From Methanobacterium paludis (GTDB lineage: Archaea > Methanobacteriota > Methanobacteria > Methanobacteriales > Methanobacteriaceae), in assembly GCF_000214725.1 (NCBI RefSeq), contig NC_015574.1, positions 2,109,001 to 2,173,000 of the forward strand: a stretch of DNA of 64,000 nucleotides. Direction: 5' to 3'. Every line of letters begins with the position of its first letter. The first letter of the stretch is position 1. Shown here piece by piece: positions 10,485 to 19,073 of this stretch. Both the position numbers and the translations under genes were made by a program. The notes beneath the pieces were generated by a model, which was given only the letters and a program-made list of their open reading frames with translations, was not told the origin of the DNA and did no database searches.

Positions 10485-11684
10485 TTACTCCAACCTTTCC
10501 TTGAAGGCCTCGTCTGCCCTCATCATCACATCTTTCAGGGGAATTCCAGTCTCTTCGGATAATCTCTTTGCATCTTCATATTCTACTTTACTACTTATTA
10601 CTTCCTCACCAATCATTCCAACTTTAATTCTTATTTTCTTTTTTATTCCATTTATATCAACTTCAACAGGAATTATTTTCCGTAACACAATGTTTCTATG
10701 AACATAAGGTAACACCCGTACCCCAAGTGTTCCGGTTTCCCGTATTATTGCCTCCGAAATCTTATCACAGTTTGATGGTTTTGTTATAACCCTCAAAAGA
10801 TGTCCGGGTCTGTTTTTCTTTGTTATAGTTGGAATAACAGTCACATCCCGGGCTCCGACCTCCATAAGTTTCTGAAATGTGTGTCCGATGACTTCTCCTG
10901 TAACGTTGTCCAAGTTGGTCTCCAATATGGATACATTGTCAGTTGGAACCTGTGAATCTCCATTTATTATCCTTAAAATGTTCGGAATTTCAAGATCATG
11001 CTTTCCAGCACCGTATCCAATCTTTCTATTCAGGAGGAGAGGATAAAAACTGCAGAACTCATCCACCATGTTAACAAAAAGGGCTGCTCCCGTTGGTGTA
11101 GCTAATTCATAATCAACAGGCCCCCCAAATACAGGGACGTTTTTCAGAATTTCAAGTGTTGCTGGCGTGGGAACACTGAGCATACCGTGTTCAGATTTAG
11201 TTCTACCTCCTCCCAGGGCAACAGGCATTCCGTAAATTTTTTTGGAGTTAAAACCAAGCTTATGAAACCCATATGAAGCCCCTATGACATCTGCAACAGC
11301 ATCTGCAGCACCTACTTCATGAAAATGCACTTTAGAGATTGTTGTGCCATGTACTCGTGATTCTGCCTCCGCAATAGTTTTGAACACTCTCTTTGCAAAT
11401 TTCAAAACATCAGGCAGGATTTCCTCATGTTTAATTTTATCCAAACGTTCAATGAGTTCCGTGTAACCTATTGCTCCTTTATCCTTGCAGTCCACATCAA
11501 CATAGGTTGCAGAAATCCCTGCTTTTTTAACATCAGTTATTTTAACGTTGATATCTCCAAAGTAAGAAGCATAATGTTCCATAACTTCTATTAAACCTTC
11601 AGAATTTAATCCCAATCCAACTAAAGCCCCTAAAACCATGTTTCCAGATATTCCTGAATTTTGGGGGTCTATAACAATTACCAT
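10485..11684 (-). CDS. larC: LarC-family (DUF111) nickel-insertion protein
   Basis: A 399-residue member of the LarC/DUF111 family, beginning with IDPQNSGISGNM and containing a His-rich segment KVHFHEVGAADAVAD around residue 120. In lactobacilli LarC inserts nickel to complete the nickel-pincer nucleotide cofactor. Many methanogens carry a LarC homologue, and its client enzyme there is uncertain. No larA, larB or larE is present in the window. The start is preceded by GTGAT. The family assignment is firm, but the substrate in this organism is inferred. Confidence 0.88.
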   Translation of the reverse strand: MVIVIDPQNSGISGNMVLGALVGLGLNSEGLIEVMEHYASYFGDINVKITDVKKAGISATYVDVDCKDKGAIGYTELIERLDKIKHEEILPDVLKFAKRVFKTIAEAESRVHGTTISKVHFHEVGAADAVADVIGASYGFHKLGFNSKKIYGMPVALGGGRTKSEHGMLSVPTPATLEILKNVPVFGGPVDYELATPTGAALFVNMVDEFCSFYPLLLNRKIGYGAGKHDLEIPNILRIINGDSQVPTDNVSILETNLDNVTGEVIGHTFQKLMEVGARDVTVIPTITKKNRPGHLLRVITKPSNCDKISEAIIRETGTLGVRVLPYVHRNIVLRKIIPVEVDINGIKKKIRIKVGMIGEEVISSKVEYEDAKRLSEETGIPLKDVMMRADEAFKERLE

Positions 11685-11942
11685 CCTATCACGAATCCTG
11701 ATCTAGTTATATTCATGTTAAAACTATTTCATTTGTAATAATAAATTGAATTTATTCTATTTGTAAATCAAATTTATTTTTTATAGTTATTGAAATGCAT
11801 TTATTATTGAATTTACTGAATTTTTAATATTGAAGTTTTTAATATTGAGTTATTCTTTGATCATATATTATTGAATTTTATAATCTTGAAGTCTAATGTT
11901 GTTGAAGTTTTTGGGGAGACTTTGGTGTATTGATAAATGAAC
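11685..11942. other. AT-rich spacer with short repeats
   Basis: Extremely AT-rich, with variants of TTTTTAATATTGA repeated around 11815-11850. No gene is visible. Confidence 0.4.
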
Positions 11943-12410
11943 CTAGCTGATCTTTTCAATTTCCTTGTCCCATACCTCAGGATTTTTGCGGATGAAACTT
12001 TCGATCAATTCCTTACAATTCCCCATATCAAGGTTGATTAATTCTACTCCATTTTTCATCAAGTAATCCTCTGGACCTTTAAGGGTTTTATTTTCTCCCA
12101 TTACGACCTTTGGGATTTTATAGAGTAGTATCATCCCTGAACACATGTCACATGGTGATAAGGTTGTGTAAAGAGTGGAATTTTTGTAATCTTTCCCATT
12201 TAACCTACCTGCACTTTCAATGCAGTCCACCTCAGCATGTAAAATCGGAGAATCTCTCTGTAATAATTTATTATGACCTTTACTGACGATCTTGCCATTA
12301 TTCACAAGAATAGCCCCTATTGGGATTCCGCCTTCATTTAAAGCCTTTTTTGCTTCTTTTAAAGCTTCGGCCATAAATTTGTAATGTTCCATGTAACATT
12401 CTTTCTCCAT
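11943..12410 (-). CDS. Cytosine deaminase of the yeast Fcy1 type
   Basis: A 155-residue zinc nucleobase deaminase. The zinc ligands are H58 (LHAE), C87 and C90 (SPCDMC), with E60 as the proton shuttle. The stretch around residues 68-106, including AGRLNGK, LYTTLSPCDMC and GEN, is strikingly close to yeast cytosine deaminase, as are N47 in KGHN and a C-terminal W147 matching the lid tryptophan. This points to deamination of cytosine to uracil rather than to guanine, dCMP or tRNA-adenosine deamination. The ribosome site is GGTGAT. Uracil so formed could be used by the upp product at 17.7 kb. The assignment rests on remembered sequence similarity. A broader nucleoside deaminase activity remains possible. 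Confidence 0.8.
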   Translation of the reverse strand: MEKECYMEHYKFMAEALKEAKKALNEGGIPIGAILVNNGKIVSKGHNKLLQRDSPILHAEVDCIESAGRLNGKDYKNSTLYTTLSPCDMCSGMILLYKIPKVVMGENKTLKGPEDYLMKNGVELINLDMGNCKELIESFIRKNPEVWDKEIEKIS

Positions 12411-12683
12411 GGATCACCAGCTCCTTTCCAACCTTTATCCTGTTATCAAAGAATAAATTTATTTCCATATAATTAATTTGTCTATCCCTTACAATTCTCT
12501 GCTTGCTATTTTACTTATTTCAAACTCTTATCCTATACATTTATTTATTCATATGGTAATTGATTGATAGTTATTTACTATTATTTATTTTAAATATAGA
12601 AATCTCAGATATTAATTACATAAAAACAGGAAAATATTAGGTTATATTAAACAAATAAGTTGAAAAACATTGGAGACGATAAA

Positions 12684-12767
12684 ATGGATCTTAAATCATT
12701 CATAGTTTTTATAGTGGCTGCATTAATATTTTTTTACCTTGTATCCTATATTCTTAAATTGCTTTAA
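12684..12767 (+). CDS. Short single-pass membrane peptide (27 residues), candidate
   Basis: A complete small ORF starts at an ATG preceded by TGGAGACG and encodes a basic/acidic start (MDLKS), a continuous hydrophobic helix of about 19 residues, and a KLL end. This is the pattern of a small membrane peptide. It lies alone in a 539-base intergenic region between two leftward genes. I do not recognise it. Chance occurrence in AT-rich DNA is a real possibility, since T-rich codons give hydrophobic residues. Confidence 0.4.
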   Translation: MDLKSFIVFIVAALIFFYLVSYILKLL

Positions 12768-12805
12768 ATTTCAAAACAATTTAACAAAATTCAAGATAGT
12801 TAAAC

Positions 12806-12850
12806 AGCGGGTGAGCCTTGTTAACTGGTTATAACCGGTAAGCCGTGAAT
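12806..12850. other. GC-rich island with palindrome, possible structured RNA
   Basis: In an otherwise AT-rich spacer, the stretch from about 12806 to 12850 is near half G/C and includes the perfect palindrome GGTTATAACC at 12827-12836, within ACTGG..CCGGT arms. GC-rich islands in AT-rich archaeal genomes often mark structured RNAs. I could not match it to a C/D-box guide, tRNA or riboswitch. Confidence 0.3.
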
Positions 12851-12949
12851 ATATAGTTTTGTTTAATTTTGTTCTAGCAGTAAAATAACATATAATTATT
12901 TTAACCAGTGAAAAATGTCCTAAAGTGAAAATGCCTAGCCAGAACCATC

Positions 12950-13456
12950 TTACCCCTCTGGCTTTTCACCTTTAAGTAAATAGTATCGCGCTGCTCCGCA
13001 GTTTGTACACCATACTTTGGCTGTTTTTCGATCTATTTGTATTCTCTGAATTGCCTTCTCCCCACAGTAGAAACAAGGAACTTCATTTTCAATGATCCAT
13101 GCCTTAGGTTTTTTTTCTGGTTTCTCTTGATATGCATAATTAACAATTATTCTACGTATCGGAACCTCAAGAACCGTGTATCTCTCATCTTTCAATGCTT
13201 CGCGCAATAATTCAACAATAGCGTCGACTTTTTTTTCATCAACAATACTCGAAATAAGTACGGCCTCGGTTGAATAATCCTTAATAAGACCTATGGCAGA
13301 TTTTGGATCTTCATTTATAGTGAAACCCTTCCAATCCTGGGGAGATATACCCCTGTACTCTAAAATATAAAAACCAGTTATTCCTGCATCTGTAAGGGCA
13401 TTTACTGCCTTTCCAAGGTTTTCGGTCTCAACAAAGACCTGAAGATGAATCTTCAT
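12950..13456 (-). CDS. PII-like ferredoxin-fold protein with C-terminal zinc ribbon
   Basis: A 168-residue archaeal protein. Residues 1-110 look like the PII-type alpha/beta fold (KIHLQVFVETENLGKAVNAL at the start, and VLEVPIRRIIV at the end), as in the COG4075 group of PII homologues known from methanogens. Residues 128-153 add a CxxC...CxxC zinc ribbon (C128, C131, C150, C153). The function is unknown. The ribosome site is GGTGG. It is divergent from cbiS, 59 bases away, so the two may share a control region. Confidence 0.65.
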   Translation of the reverse strand: MKIHLQVFVETENLGKAVNALTDAGITGFYILEYRGISPQDWKGFTINEDPKSAIGLIKDYSTEAVLISSIVDEKKVDAIVELLREALKDERYTVLEVPIRRIIVNYAYQEKPEKKPKAWIIENEVPCFYCGEKAIQRIQIDRKTAKVWCTNCGAARYYLLKGEKPEG

Positions 13457-13515
13457 GTAACCACCTGTTAAGTATTTTTATATTGATCATAGTATTATAA
13501 TGTGTTGGTGGTAAA

Positions 13516-14577
13516 ATGAAAAGTAAAATTTGTACAGATGATATAACTATCATTAAAGATCACGAAACACTCATAATCCAAAGAGAAGACGGATTCAGGA
13601 TAATAGGCAACCCTAAAGTTGGCAGTGGCCTTAAAAATATTAAATCAATAGTTAATCACTGCACCAATTACGATGATAAATTTATATTTCAGGATGCAAA
13701 AAAACAACAGGAACAGCTTCTGAAGATTATAAAAGATAAAAAAGTACCACAACCTGCAGCAGCCCTGGTAAATCAGACAGATATAACTAAAATGGTAACA
13801 GTCACAATTGAGGATGTAACAACAATTGTAACCATGGAATACACAAAAAGCGTGAGCAAAGGAATGTGCACAAATATAACTGTGCTGATTGATAAAAAAC
13901 TAAGTGACGAAACACTTTTAAAATTATTCAAAGCCACATCTGATGCAAAATCAGCTGCTCTATGGGATTTAGGTGTTATGAACCATTTTTCATTCGATCC
14001 GTTGAATGGTACAGTTAACGATTCAATTTTAGTGGCCTGCACAGGACTCACATATGACTGCAACTCCCAATACGAAACCAAAGTCTATGAAAATGTTTCA
14101 AAATGTGTTAGAGAGGCCGTAGGTGAATCTTTAAAAAAATGTGGCTTTCCAAAGGATGTAATTGGATTCATGGAAGATGTTGGGGTCACAGTTGAAGATT
14201 TGGTTGATGCAGGGATGGAACTTGTTGTTGGGGTCGAAAAGACTGAAAAAATTGAAATAAAATTCCGTAAACAGATACTGAAATCGTTAGAAGACCTGAA
14301 TGTGGTATCATTTGTAATAGCAGGTATACGGCTTGAAGAAGATTATGAAAAGCACAGGGTGAAAGGTGTGGACGTGGATGATGATCCCGCTTATTTTTAC
14401 TCAGATGAGGTCTTTGGAATAGCTGTGGCCAACCAGATAGCTGGTACAAAAGCCACATTTAACTTCAAAAGGTATGATGAAGCGAAACCAGGTGTTTTAA
14501 GCGTGCTCGGACCCATGCTTGATGACGTGTTTGCAGGAATTATTGCAGGATGCATGTCCAAGATATTTGAGGAATGA
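13516..14577 (+). CDS. cbiS: CbiS: adenosylcobinamide amidohydrolase (CbiZ) fused to alpha-ribazole phosphatase (CobZ)
   Basis: A 353-residue two-domain protein for cobamide salvage and assembly. Residues 1-200 match CbiZ, with MCTNITVLID, then ATSDAKSAALWDLGV and GTVNDSILVACTG. CbiZ cleaves adenosylcobinamide to cobyrate. Residues 205-353 match the PgpA-like CobZ fold, with SDEVFGIAVANQ and LDDVFAGIIAG. CobZ removes the phosphate from alpha-ribazole phosphate or the final cobamide phosphate. This fusion was described as CbiS in Methanopyrus. The gene is followed closely by cobS, which catalyses the joining step, and starts after GGTGG. Confidence 0.85.
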   Translation: MKSKICTDDITIIKDHETLIIQREDGFRIIGNPKVGSGLKNIKSIVNHCTNYDDKFIFQDAKKQQEQLLKIIKDKKVPQPAAALVNQTDITKMVTVTIEDVTTIVTMEYTKSVSKGMCTNITVLIDKKLSDETLLKLFKATSDAKSAALWDLGVMNHFSFDPLNGTVNDSILVACTGLTYDCNSQYETKVYENVSKCVREAVGESLKKCGFPKDVIGFMEDVGVTVEDLVDAGMELVVGVEKTEKIEIKFRKQILKSLEDLNVVSFVIAGIRLEEDYEKHRVKGVDVDDDPAYFYSDEVFGIAVANQIAGTKATFNFKRYDEAKPGVLSVLGPMLDDVFAGIIAGCMSKIFEE

Positions 14578-14632
14578 TTTATGGATATTAAACATGAGAT
14601 TTATGGATATTAAATGTAGGATGACGATGAAA

Positions 14633-15427
14633 ATGCCAGAAAACAAAGAACATGATGACAACAATCAGTGCACACTTGTAAAGTTCAGGGGAATTCCAGG
14701 TCTTGTATCCTTCTCAACGATCTTACCCATTCATATTCATACAAGCATTGAGGAAATGGCAAAGTTCACATGGTTCTGGCCTATAATTGGAGGGTTCATT
14801 GGAATAATTGTAGGTACTCTTGGTTTTCTACTTCTTGATGTGGTACATGTATCTCAATTCGTTGCAGCAGCTTTGATCTACAGTTTTGCAATATGGTTCA
14901 ATGGTTTCCATCACCTCGACGGTCTTATAGATTTTGGGGACGGTATGATGGTTCATGGAACCCCTGAAAAAAAGATAGCAGTTATGAGGGATACCAATAT
15001 TGGGGTTGGAGGAATTTCATACTTCTTGATGGTTGCATTGATAACCTTTACAACCATAGGTTCGGCCCCAACAGCAATGATATTTTACATCCTCTTTATA
15101 TCTGAAATAGCCGCTAAAATGGGAATTGTGACATGTGCAACATTTTCAAACCCATTCCCCAATGGCACTGGTAGATTTTTTATAGAATCCATGAACATAA
15201 AGTTACTTGTAGCTTCACTGATTGTAACATCTGCAATTGGATTTTTAACCTTCAACATGATAGGAGTCCTTGGAATAATTGGAGGATTAATTGGAGGCAC
15301 TTTTATTGCAGTATTGGCACGAAAAAACTTTAAATGGGCAACAGGAGATGTTTTAGGAACTTCAAATGAGGTTGCAAGAATGCTGGCCCTGCTTATAATG
15401 ACTGTAGTTTTATCGAGTTTAGGTTAA
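14633..15427 (+). CDS. cobS: Adenosylcobinamide-GDP ribazoletransferase (cobalamin synthase) CobS
   Basis: Integral membrane enzyme that joins adenosylcobinamide-GDP to alpha-ribazole (phosphate). Diagnostic segments are FRGIPGLVSFSTILPI, FHHLDGLIDFGDG (metal-binding Asp cluster) and a final GDVLGTSNEVARM. About seven hydrophobic helices follow the first 30 residues. An open frame extends back to 14519, overlapping cbiS, but I prefer the ATG at 14633, 8 bases after GGATGA. The ATG at 14627 is also possible. It is probably co-transcribed with cbiS. Confidence 0.92.
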   Translation: MPENKEHDDNNQCTLVKFRGIPGLVSFSTILPIHIHTSIEEMAKFTWFWPIIGGFIGIIVGTLGFLLLDVVHVSQFVAAALIYSFAIWFNGFHHLDGLIDFGDGMMVHGTPEKKIAVMRDTNIGVGGISYFLMVALITFTTIGSAPTAMIFYILFISEIAAKMGIVTCATFSNPFPNGTGRFFIESMNIKLLVASLIVTSAIGFLTFNMIGVLGIIGGLIGGTFIAVLARKNFKWATGDVLGTSNEVARMLALLIMTVVLSSLG

Positions 15428-15594
15428 TTAAACTGGTAAACTGAGTAAATAAAATCTAAATAAACTTTTTATTGATAAAAAATTGATTAATGATTGGATC
15501 AAATGAATAATTTACTTTAATTTAATTTTAAACGAATTATTGAGCATAATAACTGCTTAAACATTGATTAAATATGATTATATAGGTTGAAAAC

Positions 15595-16146
15595 ATGAAA
15601 GTTAACGTTTTAAGACTTGATCACAGAAGAGGTAGAGACGCAAGGATAACAACACACGTATGTCTCACAGCAAGAGCTTTCGGAGCATCAAAAGTAATTA
15701 TAAGCGGAGGTGAAGATAAAAATATTATGGAAAGCGTGAGGGACGTTGCAAAAAGATGGGGAGGAAGTTTTGAAGTTGAATATCGTAAAGATTGGGAAAA
15801 CCTTATTGAAGAATGGAAAACTGCTGGCGGTGAAATAGTGCACTTAACCATGTACGGAGAACCTGTGCAAAAAATTACAAAAAAAATAAAGGAGTCTCCA
15901 AAGGACAAACTCATAGTAGTTGGAGGTGCAAAGGTTCCAACCGAAGTTTATGAAGAAGCAGAGTGGAATGTGTCCGTGACAACACAACCCCATTCAGAAG
16001 TTGCAGCCCTCGCGATCTTTCTTCACACGTTATTTGAGGGAAAAGAGTATGATCTGGACTTTGAAGGAGGTAAACTTGAAGTATTACCAACAGCCCATGG
16101 TAAAAGAATTTTAACAAAAGATAAAAAGAATGAAATCCATGAATAA
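15595..16146 (+). CDS. tRNA (cytidine(56)-2'-O)-methyltransferase aTrm56
   Basis: A SPOUT-family methylase specific to archaea that methylates the ribose of C56 in the T-loop of tRNA. The 183-residue protein shows the family start VLRLDHRRGRDARITTHV, the IISGGED segment, VHLTMYG and IVVGGAKVP near the SAM-binding knot, and VTTQPHSEVAALAI. Its length matches the family. It stands alone with its own start after AGGTTG. Confidence 0.92.
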   Translation: MKVNVLRLDHRRGRDARITTHVCLTARAFGASKVIISGGEDKNIMESVRDVAKRWGGSFEVEYRKDWENLIEEWKTAGGEIVHLTMYGEPVQKITKKIKESPKDKLIVVGGAKVPTEVYEEAEWNVSVTTQPHSEVAALAIFLHTLFEGKEYDLDFEGGKLEVLPTAHGKRILTKDKKNEIHE

Positions 16147-16382
16147 ATTCGTTTAATTTGTTCTATCTTAAGTTTGAACCAAATTTTTAAACTTTTTTTT
16201 AAACTTTTTTAGTTTCCCCCTTTGGGTTCCATTTTAAGTCCAATAATTGATTTCAATCTCCTAATTTTTATGGTTCATTTTCAGTAATTTCATTCAGTAA
16301 TTTCAAGTCAACTATTCATTCAGTCATCCGTCAAAAATATTTAAATTATATCTCTTTTTTTTACGAATTCAATCCACTTTAT

Positions 16383-17426
16383 TTAATCGACTTTAATCCG
16401 TATGATCTTGTCATCAGCAATTTTAGGTATTCCTCTACCGTCCCTGTTACTTGTGCAAATATATAAGTAACCATTATGTTCCACAACATCCCTAATTCTT
16501 CCAAGGTCTGTGAAAAGTGCTTGTTCTCCCACAACAGTTTTTCCATCCTCTGAAAGACTTACCTTTCTAAGCTGGTTGCCTCGAAGCCCTGCAACATAGA
16601 GGTTATTTTTATAAAATGCTATGCCAGACGGTGCAAGGGTGAACTCTGTGTAACATCGAATGGGACTTACATATCCCTGGAAGGTGCCATTTCCCTCGTG
16701 AATTGGCCATCCATAATTTGAACCCATTGTTATAATGTTTATTTCATCATTACGCACGTTACCATGTTCTGATTCATATAAAGTACCGTTTTGAGTGTTC
16801 CATGCAATTCCCTGTGGATCTCTGTGGCTGTAACTGTACACATAGTTGTTAAAGGGGTTATCTGCAGGTACAGATCCGTCCTTGTTGAGCCGGAGTATTT
16901 TACCTGCAAGGGAATTTTTATCCTGGGCAGACGTTCCATTGGATGCATCACCGGTTGTTACGTAGAGTTCTCCATCAGGCCCGAATTTTATCCTGCCACC
17001 GTTATGAATCTGGGCAGAGGGAATATTATCAATCAGCACTGTTTCATTTTCGAGTTTATCCTTTAACACGAATCTGGAAACCCTATTTCCGCTGTCAGAT
17101 GTGTAGTACAAATAGACGTACCTGTTTTCTGCAAACTGAGGGTCAACAGCAATTCCCAGAAGTCCAGATTCTCCGTTTTGGATAACATTAATATCCCCAA
17201 CAGTTTTCACACCATTCTTATCGAGCGTGCTGACCTTTCCACCCCTTTGCGTAAATATTATGGCGTCGTTGGGTAAAAAATCCATTGCCCATGGCGTGTC
17301 AAGGTTTTGAGCCAATACCTCTGTTTCATTTTCACTTTGATTCATGGGTTTTGGGGAAAATAGCATAAAGGATAGTAAAACTAGCAAAAAAAGAACAATA
17401 GTTATCAATATGATTTTTCTATTCAT
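16383..17426 (-). CDS. PQQ-dependent sugar dehydrogenase-like protein (beta-propeller), membrane-anchored
   Basis: A secreted or anchored six-bladed beta-propeller of the glucose/sorbosone dehydrogenase family. The N-terminus has a basic start, a hydrophobic stretch of about 18 residues and then a Ser/Asn/Glu-rich linker, an uncleaved anchor or signal peptide. Family motifs include NLDTPWAMDFLP, the catalytic-site IHNGGRIKFGPDG and GDASNGT, AGKILRLNKDG, SHRDPQG and EHGN..NDEIN. I place the start at 17426 because GGTG precedes it, while the ATG at 17438 lacks a ribosome site. Whether it binds PQQ is unknown: no pqq genes are seen and methanogens are not known to make PQQ. Confidence 0.8.
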   Translation of the reverse strand: MNRKIILITIVLFLLVLLSFMLFSPKPMNQSENETEVLAQNLDTPWAMDFLPNDAIIFTQRGGKVSTLDKNGVKTVGDINVIQNGESGLLGIAVDPQFAENRYVYLYYTSDSGNRVSRFVLKDKLENETVLIDNIPSAQIHNGGRIKFGPDGELYVTTGDASNGTSAQDKNSLAGKILRLNKDGSVPADNPFNNYVYSYSHRDPQGIAWNTQNGTLYESEHGNVRNDEINIITMGSNYGWPIHEGNGTFQGYVSPIRCYTEFTLAPSGIAFYKNNLYVAGLRGNQLRKVSLSEDGKTVVGEQALFTDLGRIRDVVEHNGYLYICTSNRDGRGIPKIADDKIIRIKVD

Positions 17427-17637
17427 TACTAACACCATTTCAATTAAAATGGAATCGTATTAAATGAAACCATACATTTATTTCAATTATTTTTCTCTAG
17501 TTCATGGTAATTCAATTTATCGAGGGGCTATGAATGATTTGTTCTAGTGAGATTTTAGCATGTTTCTAATAAAATAGATGAATAATTGGATGATTAATCA
17601 CAAAGAAGGTAAATAAATAAACGATTACGAGCTTAAA

Positions 17638-17654
17638 TTAGTAATATATAAGGA
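17638..17654 (+). promoter_or_regulatory. Probable upp promoter
   Basis: AATATATAAGG is a good archaeal TATA box, preceded by an A-rich stretch. A start about 25 bases downstream leaves a short leader before upp at 17709. Confidence 0.5.
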
Positions 17655-17708
17655 GTATCATATCTTCTTAGAGCCAGTTTGAAGTAGAATAGTAGGAGCG
17701 TGTAATGG

Positions 17709-18344
17709 ATGATAAAAAAGGTGGACCACCTACTTGTCCAGGAAAAACTCACCAAAATAAGGGAAAAGGGGATCAACAGCGTCCACTTCAGGGCAGGAAT
17801 GATTGAAATTGGAAGGTTGATAAGTTACAAGTTTGCAAATACTCTTGAAGCCGAAACCATACAAGTTGAAACTCCCCTTGGAACTTCCGAGGGTATAAAA
17901 ATAAAAGATAAAGAGGACATTGTGGTTGTAAACGTTTTAAGAGCCGCAATTCCTTTGGTTGAAGGTGTTATGAGGGTTTTCAGCGAAGCAAAATGTGGAG
18001 TGGTAGGTGCATGGCGCAGTGATGACCCCCCATTCAACGTGACTGTTGGCTACATCCGAATATCCGAAGTTCAGGATAAAATAGTTGTTGTGGCGGATCC
18101 AATGCTTGCAACCGGGAACACCATGAATGCAATCCTTGATGAAATAAAAAAACATGGAACTCCCAAAAGACTTGTCATATTCAATGTAATAGCCTCAAAG
18201 GACGGAATAAAAAAAGTACTGAAGAACCATCCCGAAGTTGAGATATACACATGCTCTGTTGAGAAAAAACTTAACAAAGAGGGATATATCGTTCCAGGCC
18301 TTGGAGATGCTGGAGATATTGCCTTTGGGAAGCCTTGCAATTGA
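17709..18344 (+). CDS. upp: Uracil phosphoribosyltransferase
   Basis: Salvages uracil to UMP with PRPP. The PRPP-binding motif DPMLATGNT is at residues 130-138, and the uracil-binding tail YIVPGLGDAGDIAFG is near the C-terminus. At 211 residues it is of normal length. The start ATG lies 11 bases after GGAGCGTG. It may work with the cytosine deaminase at 11.9 kb. Confidence 0.95.
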   Translation: MIKKVDHLLVQEKLTKIREKGINSVHFRAGMIEIGRLISYKFANTLEAETIQVETPLGTSEGIKIKDKEDIVVVNVLRAAIPLVEGVMRVFSEAKCGVVGAWRSDDPPFNVTVGYIRISEVQDKIVVVADPMLATGNTMNAILDEIKKHGTPKRLVIFNVIASKDGIKKVLKNHPEVEIYTCSVEKKLNKEGYIVPGLGDAGDIAFGKPCN

Positions 18345-18514
18345 ATAGTTTGTAATTATAAGAAAACGTCAGAACTGAACATCACCATTGAAATAAGAAC
18401 AGAATAAATAATTGAAATAATAACTGACAAGAATCAAATGATGAAAATCAAGGTAGACATCAAAATCCATGGTAAATAGCCAAATAGAATATCAATAGAA
18501 CAAATCAGTCAAAA

Positions 18515-19021
18515 TCAGTAAATTGATTCACCATGGGCCACTGCAACAATACATGGAATTCCACGAACCTCAAGTTTGTAAATGGCTTCCATACCCTCCT
18601 CAGGGAATGCTGCAACTTCACGGGATATTAACCTACTTGTTAAAAGTGCTGCGGCTGGTGGCGTCACAACGAAGATTGATTTATATTTATTTAACGCTTC
18701 AACAGTTTTCTCTCCAAGTGCACCTTTGCCTATGTGCATTTTAACTCCTGATTTTGCAAGAAATGGTATGTTTTCTTCTATTTCTTCCTTATTGCTGGTT
18801 GTTGGGGATATACCCGCACGGCTCACTGCAGTATGCATTATGGCCGAACCCGGAAGATCAGGAAGTTTTTCACCATTTAAGATTGATTTTACAAGTTTTG
18901 GCAGTGCAGCGTCACGACCCGTAAATATTGTGCCATATAATTCAATTTTATCCCCTATTTTGAGATCCTGTATGATATCATCGGTTATTGGGGTTTTTAT
19001 CTGTTTTATATTGCCTTTCAT
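18515..19021 (-). CDS. Class I fumarate hydratase beta subunit
   Basis: Beta subunit of the two-subunit, Fe-S-dependent fumarase of the incomplete reductive TCA branch in methanogens. The segments IKTPITDDIIQDLKIGD, YGTIFTGRDAA, HTAVSRAGISPTTSNKEEI and MHIGKGALG are typical. The alpha subunit is not nearby. A TTG at 19033 would extend it by 4 residues, but the ATG at 19021 is preferred. L-tartrate dehydratase beta is a homologous alternative, less likely in a methanogen. Confidence 0.88.
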   Translation of the reverse strand: MKGNIKQIKTPITDDIIQDLKIGDKIELYGTIFTGRDAALPKLVKSILNGEKLPDLPGSAIMHTAVSRAGISPTTSNKEEIEENIPFLAKSGVKMHIGKGALGEKTVEALNKYKSIFVVTPPAAALLTSRLISREVAAFPEEGMEAIYKLEVRGIPCIVAVAHGESIY

Positions 19022-19073
19022 TTTCAATACCAATTTTATACTTGTACGGGATTAATTCAAAGTTAATCAACGC

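Noticed and set aside
11800..11900. Possible repeat array resembling CRISPR
   Set aside because: The repeated TTTTTAATATTGA strings are short, imperfect and unequally spaced, as expected of AT-rich drift. No cas genes are present.
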